Source: Geodermatophilus pulveris (GTDB lineage: Bacteria > Actinomycetota > Actinomycetes > Mycobacteriales > Geodermatophilaceae). Taken from it: a stretch of DNA of 64,000 nucleotides. Position 1 is the stretch's first letter, and each line of letters begins with the position of its first letter. The stretch covers positions 496,001-560,000 of the forward strand of contig NZ_FZOO01000002.1 in assembly GCF_900188375.1 (NCBI RefSeq). The letters are read 5' to 3'. The notes beneath the pieces were generated by a model. It had not been told where the DNA came from and ran no database searches. It saw only the letters and a program-made list of their open reading frames with translations. Made by a program: the position numbers and the translations under genes. Of the stretch, positions 1 through 8,157 are shown piece after piece.

Positions 1-1551
1 TCAGAGCGGATCGACCGGGGTGTCGTCGAGGGCGTCCAGCGCGGTGAGGACGCCGGTCAGCGCCTCGGTCGAGCGCTCCACCAGGGACCGCAGCTCCCGG
101 TAGACCGCGGCCTCGGCGGGGTCGGGCTCCACCGGGTCGTGCACCCTGACCAGCGCCGTGGCCTCGTCCAGGTCGGGCAGCGCCCCCAGCGCGTGCAGGC
201 CGAGCAGGCAGGCGCCCAGGCCGGTGCCCTCCGGGGAGTCGGCGACCCGCACCGGCAGGTCGAGGGCGGCGGCGAGGGTGCGCACCCACAGCGGGGAGGC
301 GACCGCGCCGCCGGTGGCCCGCACCTCGCACACCGGCACGTCGGTGGCGGCGAACGCGTCGCGGACCAGCGCCAGCTGCTGGCACACGCCCTCCACGGCG
401 GCGCGCACCAGGTGCGCCCGGCGGTGCTCGCGGCGCAGCCCGATGTAGGCCCCGCGCAGGCCCGAGCGCCACCACGGCGCCCGCTCGCCGAGCAGGTAGG
501 GCAGGCACAGCAGCCCGGCGCTGCCCGCGGGCACCGTCGCGGCCTCCTCGAGCAGCCGGGCGTCGAGCGCGTCGGCCTCCTCGCCCTGCGGCTCGGGGTG
601 CCCGGGCTCGACGGCGAGGGCGTGCGAGGCCCAGCGGACCACCGAGCCGCCGTTGTTGACCGCGCCCCCGACCACCCACTGCTCGTCGGTGAGCGCGTAG
701 CAGAACAGCCGGCGGCCGGGGTCCACGGTGGGCGCGGGGACGACGACCCGCATCGCCCCGCTGGTGCCCAGCGACACCGCGGCGACCTCCGGGCGCACCG
801 CGCCGATGCCCAGGTTGGCCAGCACGCCGTCGGCGGCGCCGATGACGACGGGGGTGCCGGCCGGCAGCCCGGTGGCCGCGGCCACCTCCGGGCGCAGGCC
901 GGGCAGCACGGCGGTCGTGGGCAGCACCTCGCCGAGCTGGCCGGCCCGCACGCCGGCGATGGCCAGCGCCTCGTCGTCCCAGCGGCCGGCGCGGACGTCG
1001 TAGAGGCCCGTGGTCGAGGCGACCGACCGGTCGACCACCGGCGGGCCGCCGCACAGGACGGCGAGGACCAGCTCCTTGACCCCACCCCAGCGCGGGGTGG
1101 ACGCCACCCTCGCGGGGTCCTGCGCGCGCTCCCAGGACAGCTTGACCAGCGGCGACATGGCGTGCACCGGGGTGCCGGTGCGGGCGTGCAGCGCCGCCGC
1201 CCGCCCGTCGGCCACCAGGGCGTTGGCCCACTCGGCGGCCCGCGCGTCGGCCCAGGTGAGCAGCGGGCCCAGCGGGGCCCCGTCGCCGTCCATCGGCACC
1301 AGGCCGTGCATGGCGGCGGACAGGGCCACCCCGACGACGCGGTCGCCGCGGTCGCGGGCCAGCGCGGTGATGGCGGTGAGCGCCTCGACCGCGGCCCGCT
1401 GCAGCCGGGCGGCGTCCAGCTCGGCCCGGCCGGGTGCCGGCACCAGCAGCGGGTAGCCGACGCTGGCCAGGTCGCGCACCCGGGCGTCGACGCCCGCCGT
1501 GACCGCCTTGGTCGCCGTCGTCCCGGAGTCGAGCCCGACGACGACGTCCAC
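1..1551 (-). CDS. FGGY-family carbohydrate kinase (gluconokinase/xylulokinase type)
   Basis: ATP-dependent kinase that phosphorylates a sugar or sugar acid in the cytoplasm. The N-terminus has the FGGY phosphate-binding motif (GLDSGTTATKA), followed by SAAMHGLVPM and TWADAR, which resemble gluconate kinases. The C-terminal half has GTSGAMR and the ATP-site motif ATGGAVASPLW. The length (516 aa) is normal for the family. I chose the GTG at 1551 because a GGAGG lies 5 nt upstream; a GTG two codons earlier sits too close to it. The TGA stop occupies bases 1-3, so the gene is complete. No sugar transporter or dehydrogenase is adjacent inside the window, so the substrate is undecided between gluconate and xylulose. 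Confidence 0.85.
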   Translation of the reverse strand: MDVVVGLDSGTTATKAVTAGVDARVRDLASVGYPLLVPAPGRAELDAARLQRAAVEALTAITALARDRGDRVVGVALSAAMHGLVPMDGDGAPLGPLLTWADARAAEWANALVADGRAAALHARTGTPVHAMSPLVKLSWERAQDPARVASTPRWGGVKELVLAVLCGGPPVVDRSVASTTGLYDVRAGRWDDEALAIAGVRAGQLGEVLPTTAVLPGLRPEVAAATGLPAGTPVVIGAADGVLANLGIGAVRPEVAAVSLGTSGAMRVVVPAPTVDPGRRLFCYALTDEQWVVGGAVNNGGSVVRWASHALAVEPGHPEPQGEEADALDARLLEEAATVPAGSAGLLCLPYLLGERAPWWRSGLRGAYIGLRREHRRAHLVRAAVEGVCQQLALVRDAFAATDVPVCEVRATGGAVASPLWVRTLAAALDLPVRVADSPEGTGLGACLLGLHALGALPDLDEATALVRVHDPVEPDPAEAAVYRELRSLVERSTEALTGVLTALDALDDTPVDPL

Positions 1552-1596
1552 GTGCACCTCCGGCTCGGACCTGCGGTGGGGCCCGAACCTAACCGG

Positions 1597-2244
1597 TCAC
1601 GCGGCCGGCGGCGTGGGTCCCGGCTCCTCCCCCACCGCGGCCAGGGTCCGCAGCGCCTCGTCCAGCCGCCCGGTCAGCCGGCGGACCTCGGCGTGCGCCG
1701 CGGCCAGCTCCTCGGCCGCCTCGGCGCAGGCGTGCTCGGCCTCGTCCCGCATCCGGGCGCAGTCGGCGACGGCGGCGTCCCGGACCTCGCGGGCGCGGCG
1801 CAGCAGCGCGTCGGCCTCCCCGCGCGCCGTCGCGCGCAGCCGGTCGGCGTCGGCGGCGCCGGCCTCGGTCAGCCGCGCGGCCTCGTCGGCGGCCAGCTGC
1901 AGGATCTCCCCGAGCCGCTCGGAGGCGCGCAGCTGCTCGCGCCCGGCCGGCGAGCAGGCCAGCAGCCGCCGTGAGATCTCCAGCTCCGCGGAGCACGTGC
2001 CGTAGCGGGTCAGCAGGTCCTCGTTGGCCCGGCGTACCGCGTGCAGCTCGGTCTCGGCCCAGGCGACGTAGTTGTCGACCTGCAGGCGGTCGTAGCCGCG
2101 CAGCGCGGTGCGGAACAGCGGCAGCTCGCCCAGCAGCGCGTCGAGGTCGCCGGCGCTGTGCCGCCCGGGCTGCTCCGCGGGCGGGGCCGGCGGGCCGGCC
2201 GCCCCGCTGCCGCCGCCGATGAGGACGTCGTTGCGTCGGAACAC
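1597..2244 (-). CDS. DivIVA-domain coiled-coil protein
   Basis: Probable polar-growth or septum-associated scaffold of the DivIVA/Wag31 type. Near residue 50 it has the DivIVA-like segment FRTALRGYDRLQVDNYVAWA. A long Ala/Glu/Arg-rich coiled coil follows (about residues 65-200) and the tail is Pro-rich. GTG at 2244 is preferred because AGGGGG lies 7 nt upstream; the frame stays open further upstream, but that extension is Arg/Pro-rich and looks non-coding. Known DivIVA proteins recruit cell-wall enzymes to curved membrane. The specific role here is not shown, and it is probably a paralogue rather than the essential Wag31, because no division genes are adjacent. Confidence 0.7.
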   Translation of the reverse strand: MFRRNDVLIGGGSGAAGPPAPPAEQPGRHSAGDLDALLGELPLFRTALRGYDRLQVDNYVAWAETELHAVRRANEDLLTRYGTCSAELEISRRLLACSPAGREQLRASERLGEILQLAADEAARLTEAGAADADRLRATARGEADALLRRAREVRDAAVADCARMRDEAEHACAEAAEELAAAHAEVRRLTGRLDEALRTLAAVGEEPGPTPPAA

Positions 2245-2449
2245 CGTGCACCCCCTGCTGCGCCCTGCCGGCCGCCGCGCCCTGGCGGCCGACCGGACGG
2301 TCCCAGACCGCGGGCGCCCGGTGGCGGGCTCGCGCACCGGTGCCACCGGCCCCCGTGGCGTCGCCCGCCTGCGTGCGTGATCCGCCACGCCGCGTGTCGG
2401 CGGCCCCGTCCCGGGCACCGTCCCGGGCTGGGGCGGACGGGGTCCTCCC

Positions 2450-3838
2450 TCAGTAGACGGAGCGGCCGCGCAGCCGGGCGCCGACGGCGGCGACCAGCGG
2501 GGCCAGGACGACGCCGTCGCGGGCCAGCCTCGCGCGCAGCTGTCGGCGGTGGCGCAGCACGCCGACCAGGCCGACCGCCCAGAACACGTACTGGACGGCG
2601 AACGCGGCCCGGAAGGCGTCCAGCGGGTAGTCGGTGGAGCTGCCCGGGGTGAGCAGGTCGAGGACCGCGCCCACCGCCAGGACGGTCAGCAGCGAGGCGA
2701 CGAAGCCGCCGACGTTGACCACGCCGCTGGCGCTGCCCTGCCGCTCGGCGGGGTTCCAGGTGCGGGCGTAGTCGAAGCCGATCATCGAGCCGGGGCCGTT
2801 GGTGCCCAGGACGACGACCAGCACCACGAGCAGCCACAGCGGTGCCGGCCCCGGCCACAGCAGCACGACGGTCCACGCCGTGACGGTCGCGGCGAGGATG
2901 CCGAAGACCAGGTCCGAGCGGCGCAGCGGCCAGCGCCCGCACAGCCGGCCCAGCAGCGGGCCGACGCCGATCCCGACGACCACCAGCAGGGTGAGCAGGC
3001 CGGCCGCGGTCGCCGGGCTCAGCCCCTGGCCGAGCACCAGGAACGGGTAGCCCCAGAGCAGCGCGAAGACGGTGCCGGAGAACTGGGTGACCAGGTGGGT
3101 GTAGAGGCCGATGCGGGTGCCCGGCTCCCGCCAGGTCAGCGCCAGGCTGCGCCGCACCTCCGCCAGCCCGGCCGGTGGTCTCAGCACGGTGCCCGGTGGG
3201 GCGTCGCGCAGCGCGACGGACACGAGGACGGCGACGAGCACGCTCACCGCGGCGGCGCCGAGGAAGGTGCTCTCCCAGGACGTCGACTCCAGCAGCGTCA
3301 CCAGGGGGTAGGCGGCGGCGATCTGGCCGAACTGGCCCAGGATGCCGGTGAGCTGGGTGACCAGCGGGACGGTCGGGCCGGGGAACCAGAAGCCGACCAC
3401 CCGCAGCACGCTGACGAACGTCATCGCGTCCCCGGCGCCGACCAGCACCCGGGCGGCGACCGCCGTCGGCACGTCGCCGGCCAGCGCCAGCGTGGCCTGC
3501 CCGGCGGCCATGGTCAGCGCCCCGGCCAGCACCAGCCGCCGCGAGCCGTACCGGTCCAGCGCCACCCCCACCGGCACCTGCATGGCGGCGTAGACGACCA
3601 GCTGCAGCACCAGGAACAGCGAGACCGCCGAGGCGCCGGCGTCGAAGCGCTCCTGGGCCTCCACCCCGGCGACGCCGAGGGAGGCGCGGTGGAAGACGGC
3701 GACGGTGTAGGCGCCCAGCGCCACCAGCCACACGGCGTAGGTGCGGGCCGTCGGGCGGGCGGTGGTCGGCGTGCTCACTGGGAGGACATCGTCACGGACG
3801 CCGCCGTCCGTTCCCGATCCGCCGGTGAGGTCGCTCAC
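2450..3838 (-). CDS. MFS transporter
   Basis: Twelve-helix major facilitator superfamily permease (462 aa). After a hydrophilic N-terminus of about 30 residues come hydrophobic segments throughout. The MFS loop 2-3 signature is visible as GVALDRYGSRRLVLAG, and a second-half loop reads GPLLGRLCGRWPLRRSD. It resembles the nitrate/nitrite or sugar-phosphate antiporter branches, but no substrate residues can be recognised. The GTG start at 3838 has only a weak GGCGGG upstream. A GTG at 3778 just before the first helix is an alternative and would remove 20 residues. The neighbours give no hint of substrate. Confidence 0.8.
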   Translation of the reverse strand: MSDLTGGSGTDGGVRDDVLPVSTPTTARPTARTYAVWLVALGAYTVAVFHRASLGVAGVEAQERFDAGASAVSLFLVLQLVVYAAMQVPVGVALDRYGSRRLVLAGALTMAAGQATLALAGDVPTAVAARVLVGAGDAMTFVSVLRVVGFWFPGPTVPLVTQLTGILGQFGQIAAAYPLVTLLESTSWESTFLGAAAVSVLVAVLVSVALRDAPPGTVLRPPAGLAEVRRSLALTWREPGTRIGLYTHLVTQFSGTVFALLWGYPFLVLGQGLSPATAAGLLTLLVVVGIGVGPLLGRLCGRWPLRRSDLVFGILAATVTAWTVVLLWPGPAPLWLLVVLVVVLGTNGPGSMIGFDYARTWNPAERQGSASGVVNVGGFVASLLTVLAVGAVLDLLTPGSSTDYPLDAFRAAFAVQYVFWAVGLVGVLRHRRQLRARLARDGVVLAPLVAAVGARLRGRSVY

Positions 3839-3963
3839 CCCGCCGGTGGCGCCGGTGACCAGGCATGACCGGCGCGGGCCGCGGGCAGGAGGGACGTCGT
3901 CCGCCCGGCCCGCAGGGCCGCGGCCGCACGGACCCGTGCCCGACTGCAGGAGAGGAGCCCGCG

Positions 3964-4365
3964 ATGGCGTCCGTCATCCACTACACGATCGCGACGGAGG
4001 CGGAGAAGTACGCCGACTTCCGCCGCGTGCTGTGGACCGGCAAGCACACCCAGCTGGTCATCATGACGATCCCGCCGGACGGCGAGATCGGCGAGGAGGT
4101 GCACGAGGACATCGACCAGATCCTCACCTTCGTCAGCGGCACCGGCGAGGCGCGGATCGACGGGTCGACGAAGGCGGTGGCGCAGGGCGACCTGGTCGTC
4201 GTGCCGGCCGGGGCGAAGCACAACTTCGTCAACACCGGCCCGAACCCGCTGGTCCTCTACACCGTCTACGGCCCGCCGGAGCACGCCGACGGCGCGGTGC
4301 ACCGGACCAGGGAGGAGGCCGACGCCGCCGAGGAGTCCGGCGAGGACGAGCCGCCGACCGGGTGA
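3964..4365 (+). CDS. Single-domain cupin protein
   Basis: Small cupin (133 aa) with a double-stranded β-helix. Cupin motif 1 is degenerate around IGEEVHEDIDQILTFVSG and motif 2 is PAGAKHNFVNTG. His and Glu residues at the expected metal-binding places (HEDIDQ, KHNF) suggest a bound metal. The C-terminus is acidic. The ATG at 3964 follows AGGAGAGGAG. Single-domain cupins of this kind are often annotated as mannose-6-phosphate isomerase-like, but no substrate can be inferred here. It is monocistronic and ends in a strong hairpin shared with the convergent phosphoketolase remnant. Confidence 0.8.
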   Translation: MASVIHYTIATEAEKYADFRRVLWTGKHTQLVIMTIPPDGEIGEEVHEDIDQILTFVSGTGEARIDGSTKAVAQGDLVVVPAGAKHNFVNTGPNPLVLYTVYGPPEHADGAVHRTREEADAAEESGEDEPPTG

Positions 4366-4378
4366 GGCCCCCAGGGTG

Positions 4379-4407
4379 GGTCCGCCGGCGTGCGTCGCCG
4401 GCGGACC
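4379..4407. terminator. Bidirectional hairpin terminator
   Basis: A perfect 12-bp GC stem (GGTCCGCCGGCG with its complement) and a 5-nt loop lie between the stop of the cupin gene and the stop of the convergent phosphoketolase remnant. There is no U-tract, as is usual for high-GC actinobacterial terminators. Confidence 0.6.
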
Positions 4408-4420
4408 GGCCCCGGTGCCG

Positions 4421-5150
4421 CTAGTTCTCCGGCTCGTGCAGCGGGCTGCCGCCGGAGGTGGTCGGGCCGGCGACCCCTGACCACTGCCAGTCCCGGATCT
4501 CGGGCAGGTCCTCGCCGTGGGTGCGCACGTACTGCCGGTGCTCGATGATCCGGTTCCGCAGCCGCTCGCGGTGGTGCCCGCCGGCCCGCTGCAGCCGCGG
4601 GACCCGGTCGATCACGTCGATGGCCAGGTCGAAGCGGTCGATGCGGTTCATGACGCACATGTCGAACGGCGTGGTCGTCGTCCCCTCCTCCACGTGGCCG
4701 CGCACGTGCAGGTGGCCGTGGTTGGCGCGCCGGTAGGTCAGCCGGTGGATCAACCAGAACAGCGCGTCGAACTCGCGGTCGGACAGGCCGTGCGGGTGCT
4801 CCCGGTCGTCCTGCAGCCGCATCAGGTCGACCACGTTGACCACCCGGACCCGCAGGTCGGGGAACCAGCCCCGCAGGATCTCCACCGCCGCGAGGGTCTC
4901 CATGGTCGGCACGTCGCCGGCGCAGGCGTAGCCGAAGTTCAGGCCCGGCGTGGTGCCCCAGTGCCCCAGCAACCGCGGCTTCACGTGCTCGGGGGCCGGC
5001 GGCTCGCGCAGCAGGGGTTCCCCATCAGGTGGATCTGGCCGACCGACAGGTGGTTCGCCGCCCGCCACCAGGCGTCGAGGGCCGCCAGCTCCCGGCGTCG
5101 AGGGGGCCCTCGTCCGTCGTCCCGGTCGGGCTGGTCGTGGTCGTCGTCAT
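4421..5150 (-). pseudogene. xfp: Decayed xylulose-5-P/fructose-6-P phosphoketolase (large internal deletion, two frameshifts)
   Basis: Remnant of a thiamine-diphosphate phosphoketolase, which normally has about 800 residues and splits xylulose-5-P into acetyl-P and glyceraldehyde-3-P. Reading from the ATG at 5150 (RBS GAGGGAG): the N-terminal leader is in one frame, the family block [19 protein letters not shown] (5040-5100) is in a second, and [20 protein letters not shown] onward is in a third. Each change is explained by one missing base, near 5090 and in a C-run near 5025. After TTPGLNF the sequence jumps to [15 protein letters not shown], removing about 500 residues including the ThDP core. 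A second in-frame gap of about 15 residues follows DALF. The C-terminus ([15 protein letters not shown]) is well kept. It cannot be catalytic. Confidence 0.85.
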
Positions 5151-5355
5151 GCGGCGTGCTCCCTCGCGGTTCGGCTCGGCCGGGACGACGAGGAGGTACC
5201 CCTGGCGGCAGGCGGTGTGCGCGGCGAGGCGGACCACTTCCGTCCGCTCCGCTCCGCGGGCGGGTGCCGGCCGGATCGTCCCGTGGGCGGCGAGCGGGCA
5301 GACTCTCGGCAACCGCACCCGGCCGTCCAGCGCCGCACGAGGAGGGGCCACCCCC

Positions 5356-6651
5356 ATGGCAGCGTCCAGCTACACCCCCGCGAACCCCGAGAGCGTGTTC
5401 ACCTACGGGGCGCCCCAGCTGAAGTTCGGCCCCGGCGCCTCCGACGAGATCGGCTACGACCTCGCCCAGACGGGCGCGGAGCGGGTGCTGGTGGTCACCG
5501 ACCCCGGCGTGGCCGCGACCGGCCACCCGCAGCGGGTCGCCGACCAGATGACGGCGTTCGGCATCGAGGCGCGGGTCTTCGACGGCGCCCACGTGGAGCC
5601 GACCGACGAGAGCATGCGGCACGCCGTCGAGTGGGCCCGCGAGCACGGCCCCTGGGACGCGATCGTCGCCGTGGGCGGCGGCTCGAGCATCGACACCGCC
5701 AAGGCGGTCAACCTGCTCACCACCAACCCCGGCGACCTGATGGACTACATCAACAAGCCGGTCGGCGAGGGCCGCGCCCCGGTCAACCCGCTCCACCCGC
5801 TGGTCGCCGTCCCGACCACCACCGGCACCGGCGCGGAGAGCACCACCATCTGCGTGCTCGACGTGCTCGCGCTCAAGGTGAAGACCGGCATCAGCCACGT
5901 CCGGCTGCGGCCCACGCTGGCCGTCGTCGACCCGGTGCTGACCCGCAGCCAGCCGGCCGGCGTCACCGCGGCCGCGGGGATGGACATCCTCTGCCACGCG
6001 CTGGAGAGCTACACCGCCCGGCCCTACACCAGCTACGAGCGCAAGCGGCCCGAGCAGCGGGTGCCCTACAACGGCGCCAACCCGATCGGCGACATGTGGT
6101 CGGAGAAGGCGATGTCGCTGCTCGCCGGGTCCTTCCGGCGGTCGGTCCACGACGGCTCCGACGAGGCCGCCCGCACCGAGATGGCGATGGCGGCGACCTT
6201 CGCCGGGCTGGGTTTCGGCAACGCCGGCGTGCACATCCCGCACGCGAACGCCTACCCGATCGCCGGGCGGGTCAAGGGCTTCCACCCCGACGGCTACCCG
6301 GCCGACGAGCCGATGATCCCGCACGGGATGTCGGTGGCCCTGACCGCGCCGGAGGCCTTCCGGTTCACCTTCGACGCCGACCCCGAGCGGCACCTGCGCG
6401 CCGCCCGGCTGCTGGACCCGCAGGCCGAGCAGACCCGCGACCCCGCGGAGTTCCTGCCGGCGGTGCTCGCCGCGCTGATGCGCGACATCGGCATCCCGGG
6501 CGGCATCGGCGCGGTGGGCTACGACGAGGGCGACGTCCCCGACCTGGTCGAGGGCACGATGAAGCAGCAGCGGCTGCTGGCCACCGCGCCCCGGGACGTC
6601 ACCGAGGAGGACGTGGCCGGCATCTACACCCGCTCCCTGTCCCTCTGGTGA
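5356..6651 (+). CDS. Iron-containing alcohol dehydrogenase, hydroxyacid-oxoacid transhydrogenase type
   Basis: Group III metal-dependent alcohol dehydrogenase (431 aa) most like ADHFE1/HOT, which couples oxidation of a hydroxyacid such as 4-hydroxybutyrate to reduction of 2-oxoglutarate. Visible are the NAD-binding GGGSSIDTAKA, PTTTGTGAE, and the iron-site region GMDILCHALESYTARP with later GNAGVHIPHANAYPIAG and IPHGMSVAL, which supply the His and Asp ligands. The ATG at 5356 follows GGAGGGG. It is divergent from the phosphoketolase remnant and appears monocistronic. The exact substrate is inferred from family resemblance only. Confidence 0.85.
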   Translation: MAASSYTPANPESVFTYGAPQLKFGPGASDEIGYDLAQTGAERVLVVTDPGVAATGHPQRVADQMTAFGIEARVFDGAHVEPTDESMRHAVEWAREHGPWDAIVAVGGGSSIDTAKAVNLLTTNPGDLMDYINKPVGEGRAPVNPLHPLVAVPTTTGTGAESTTICVLDVLALKVKTGISHVRLRPTLAVVDPVLTRSQPAGVTAAAGMDILCHALESYTARPYTSYERKRPEQRVPYNGANPIGDMWSEKAMSLLAGSFRRSVHDGSDEAARTEMAMAATFAGLGFGNAGVHIPHANAYPIAGRVKGFHPDGYPADEPMIPHGMSVALTAPEAFRFTFDADPERHLRAARLLDPQAEQTRDPAEFLPAVLAALMRDIGIPGGIGAVGYDEGDVPDLVEGTMKQQRLLATAPRDVTEEDVAGIYTRSLSLW

Positions 6652-6756
6652 CGTGCTGGAACGGCCCCCCTGCGGTCGAAGGACCCCGTCCTCCTCACGC
6701 CTCGCGAGCTCGGCGCGAGCCTCGGGACGGGGCCGGGGGGCAGGGAGGTCCGTCCG

Positions 6757-8025
6757 TCAACCGCGGCGCAGGCGCTCGACCAGCGGCGCGGTCGAGGCCG
6801 GCAGCAGCCGGGCGACCGGCGTGGGCAGCCGCACCTGCACGTCGACGTCCTCGTCGACCCGGTAGGGCTGGGTCAGCAGCACCGACCCGAGCGTGCGGCG
6901 TAACCGGGAGACCTCGGCCCGCACGGTGACCGTCCGTCTCGGGTCGCCGAACAGGTCGGCGGCCAGCGCGGCCGCCGAGCGCCCGGCCGGCTGCCCGGTG
7001 AGGGCCAGCAGGATCTCGGCGTGCCGCAGGCTCAGCGCCGCCGTCCAGCTGCCGCTGGGCCCGGTCACCTGCACCCGCGGGCGGGGGCCGGCGAGGTCGA
7101 GCACCAGCCCGGTGGGCCGGTCGTCGTCGGCCGGGCCCCGCGGGCGCAGCAGCCAGCCGCCGGGCAGCGGCTCGACGGTGCACCGGCCCAGCGCCGGCAC
7201 CCAGGCCGGGCCGGGGTGCACGTGCTCGGGCAGCACGACGCGGTCGGGGGCGGCCAGGCCGGTCGCCGCGGCGGTGCAGCCGTCGACGCCGACGACCAGC
7301 GCCGGGCCGCTGAGCCGGGCCAGCAGCGGGGCGGCCAGCGCCCGGAGCCGCTCGACGTGCCGCACGTGGGCCCGGGACAGCTCCTGGCCGGCCAGTGCGG
7401 CGACCGCGTCGACCAGGGCGATCGTGCTCCGGTGCACCGTCGACGCCGGGCCGGACAGGTCGACCACCCCGAGCACCCGGCCGGTCACCGGGTCGCGCAG
7501 CGGCGCGGCGGCGCAGGTCCAGGGCTGGTGGCCCTCGGCGTAGTGCTCGGCGGCGTGCACCTGCAGCGGCGCGCGCACCACCACGCTGGTGCCGATGGCG
7601 TTGGTGCCGACGACGTCCTCGTCCCACGCCGAGCCCTCGACGAAGCCCAGCCGGTCGGCCCGCCGGCACACCCCGGCGCCGCCCTCGCGCCACAGCACCC
7701 GGCAGCCGGCGTCGCCGACGACCAGCACCTGGCCGGCGTCCAGGGCCACCGGCAGCAGCCGCTCGCGCAGCAGCGGCAGCAGCGGGGCCAGGCCGCTCTC
7801 CGCCCGGCGGCGCTCCAGCTCCGGCCCGGTGAGCGGCGCGACGTCCGGCGTCCGCGAGGGGTCCAGGCCGCTGCCGCGCAGCCGGCGCCAGGACGCGCCG
7901 ATCACCGGCCGCGGCGGGGCGGGCGGGGTGCCGCCGGCCAGGGCCGCGGCCCGCACCCGGGCGAGCAGCCGGGTGTGCACCCGCGGGTCGGCTCCGGAGG
8001 GCAGCGCGCTCTGGGCGGCGGTCAT
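6757..8025 (-). CDS. GAF-domain transcriptional regulator with C-terminal DNA-binding domain
   Basis: Activator-type regulator (422 aa) resembling the sensor half of AcoR-like proteins but lacking the σ54 AAA+ module. Residues 30-70 contain the conserved SWRRLRGSGLDPSRTPD start. A GAF domain follows (about 80-215), with the family block GSAWDEDVVGTNAIGTSV and HYAEGHQPWTCAAAPLRDP. The C-terminus (about 320-410) looks like a winged-helix domain (LSLRHAEILLALTGQPAGRS, then RTVTVRAEVSRLRRTLG). The ATG at 8025 has GAGGAG 6 nt upstream. It is divergent from a flavin monooxygenase and most likely controls it, with a small molecule sensed by GAF. Confidence 0.8.
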   Translation of the reverse strand: MTAAQSALPSGADPRVHTRLLARVRAAALAGGTPPAPPRPVIGASWRRLRGSGLDPSRTPDVAPLTGPELERRRAESGLAPLLPLLRERLLPVALDAGQVLVVGDAGCRVLWREGGAGVCRRADRLGFVEGSAWDEDVVGTNAIGTSVVVRAPLQVHAAEHYAEGHQPWTCAAAPLRDPVTGRVLGVVDLSGPASTVHRSTIALVDAVAALAGQELSRAHVRHVERLRALAAPLLARLSGPALVVGVDGCTAAATGLAAPDRVVLPEHVHPGPAWVPALGRCTVEPLPGGWLLRPRGPADDDRPTGLVLDLAGPRPRVQVTGPSGSWTAALSLRHAEILLALTGQPAGRSAAALAADLFGDPRRTVTVRAEVSRLRRTLGSVLLTQPYRVDEDVDVQVRLPTPVARLLPASTAPLVERLRRG

Positions 8026-8072
8026 CGGCAGCTCCTCCCGTGTGACCTGCACCACGACCATAGGCGGTGCAA

Positions 8073-8095
8073 CCCCCTGCAACGCTCCCCCTGCA
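8073..8095. promoter_or_regulatory. Direct repeats CCCCCTGCA between divergent regulator and monooxygenase
   Basis: The nonamer CCCCCTGCA occurs at 8073-8081 and 8087-8095, 14 bp apart, with a flanking GGTGCAA at 8066-8072. It lies in the 132-bp intergenic region of the GAF regulator and the FMO gene. It is a candidate operator for the GAF regulator; this is inferred from position and repetition only. Confidence 0.4.
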
Positions 8096-8157
8096 CGGGC
8101 CGGGCAGGTCTGCTGGCGGCGACCGGAGCCCGCGACGATGCAGGAGGCACCCTCGCC

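Noticed and set aside
139..1974. Long open frame of 611 codons on the plus strand
   Set aside because: Antisense to the FGGY kinase and DivIVA-like genes; His/Gln/Gly-rich composition typical of GC-rich shadow frames.
6690..6740. Hairpin after the iron alcohol dehydrogenase gene
   Set aside because: CCCCGTCC and GGACGGGG are complementary, but the arms are separated by a long imperfect loop; too weak to call.
7021..8157. Upstream extension of the monooxygenase frame (about 380 codons)
   Set aside because: Overlaps the divergent GAF regulator and has shadow-type composition; the GTG at 8158 has a clear RBS.
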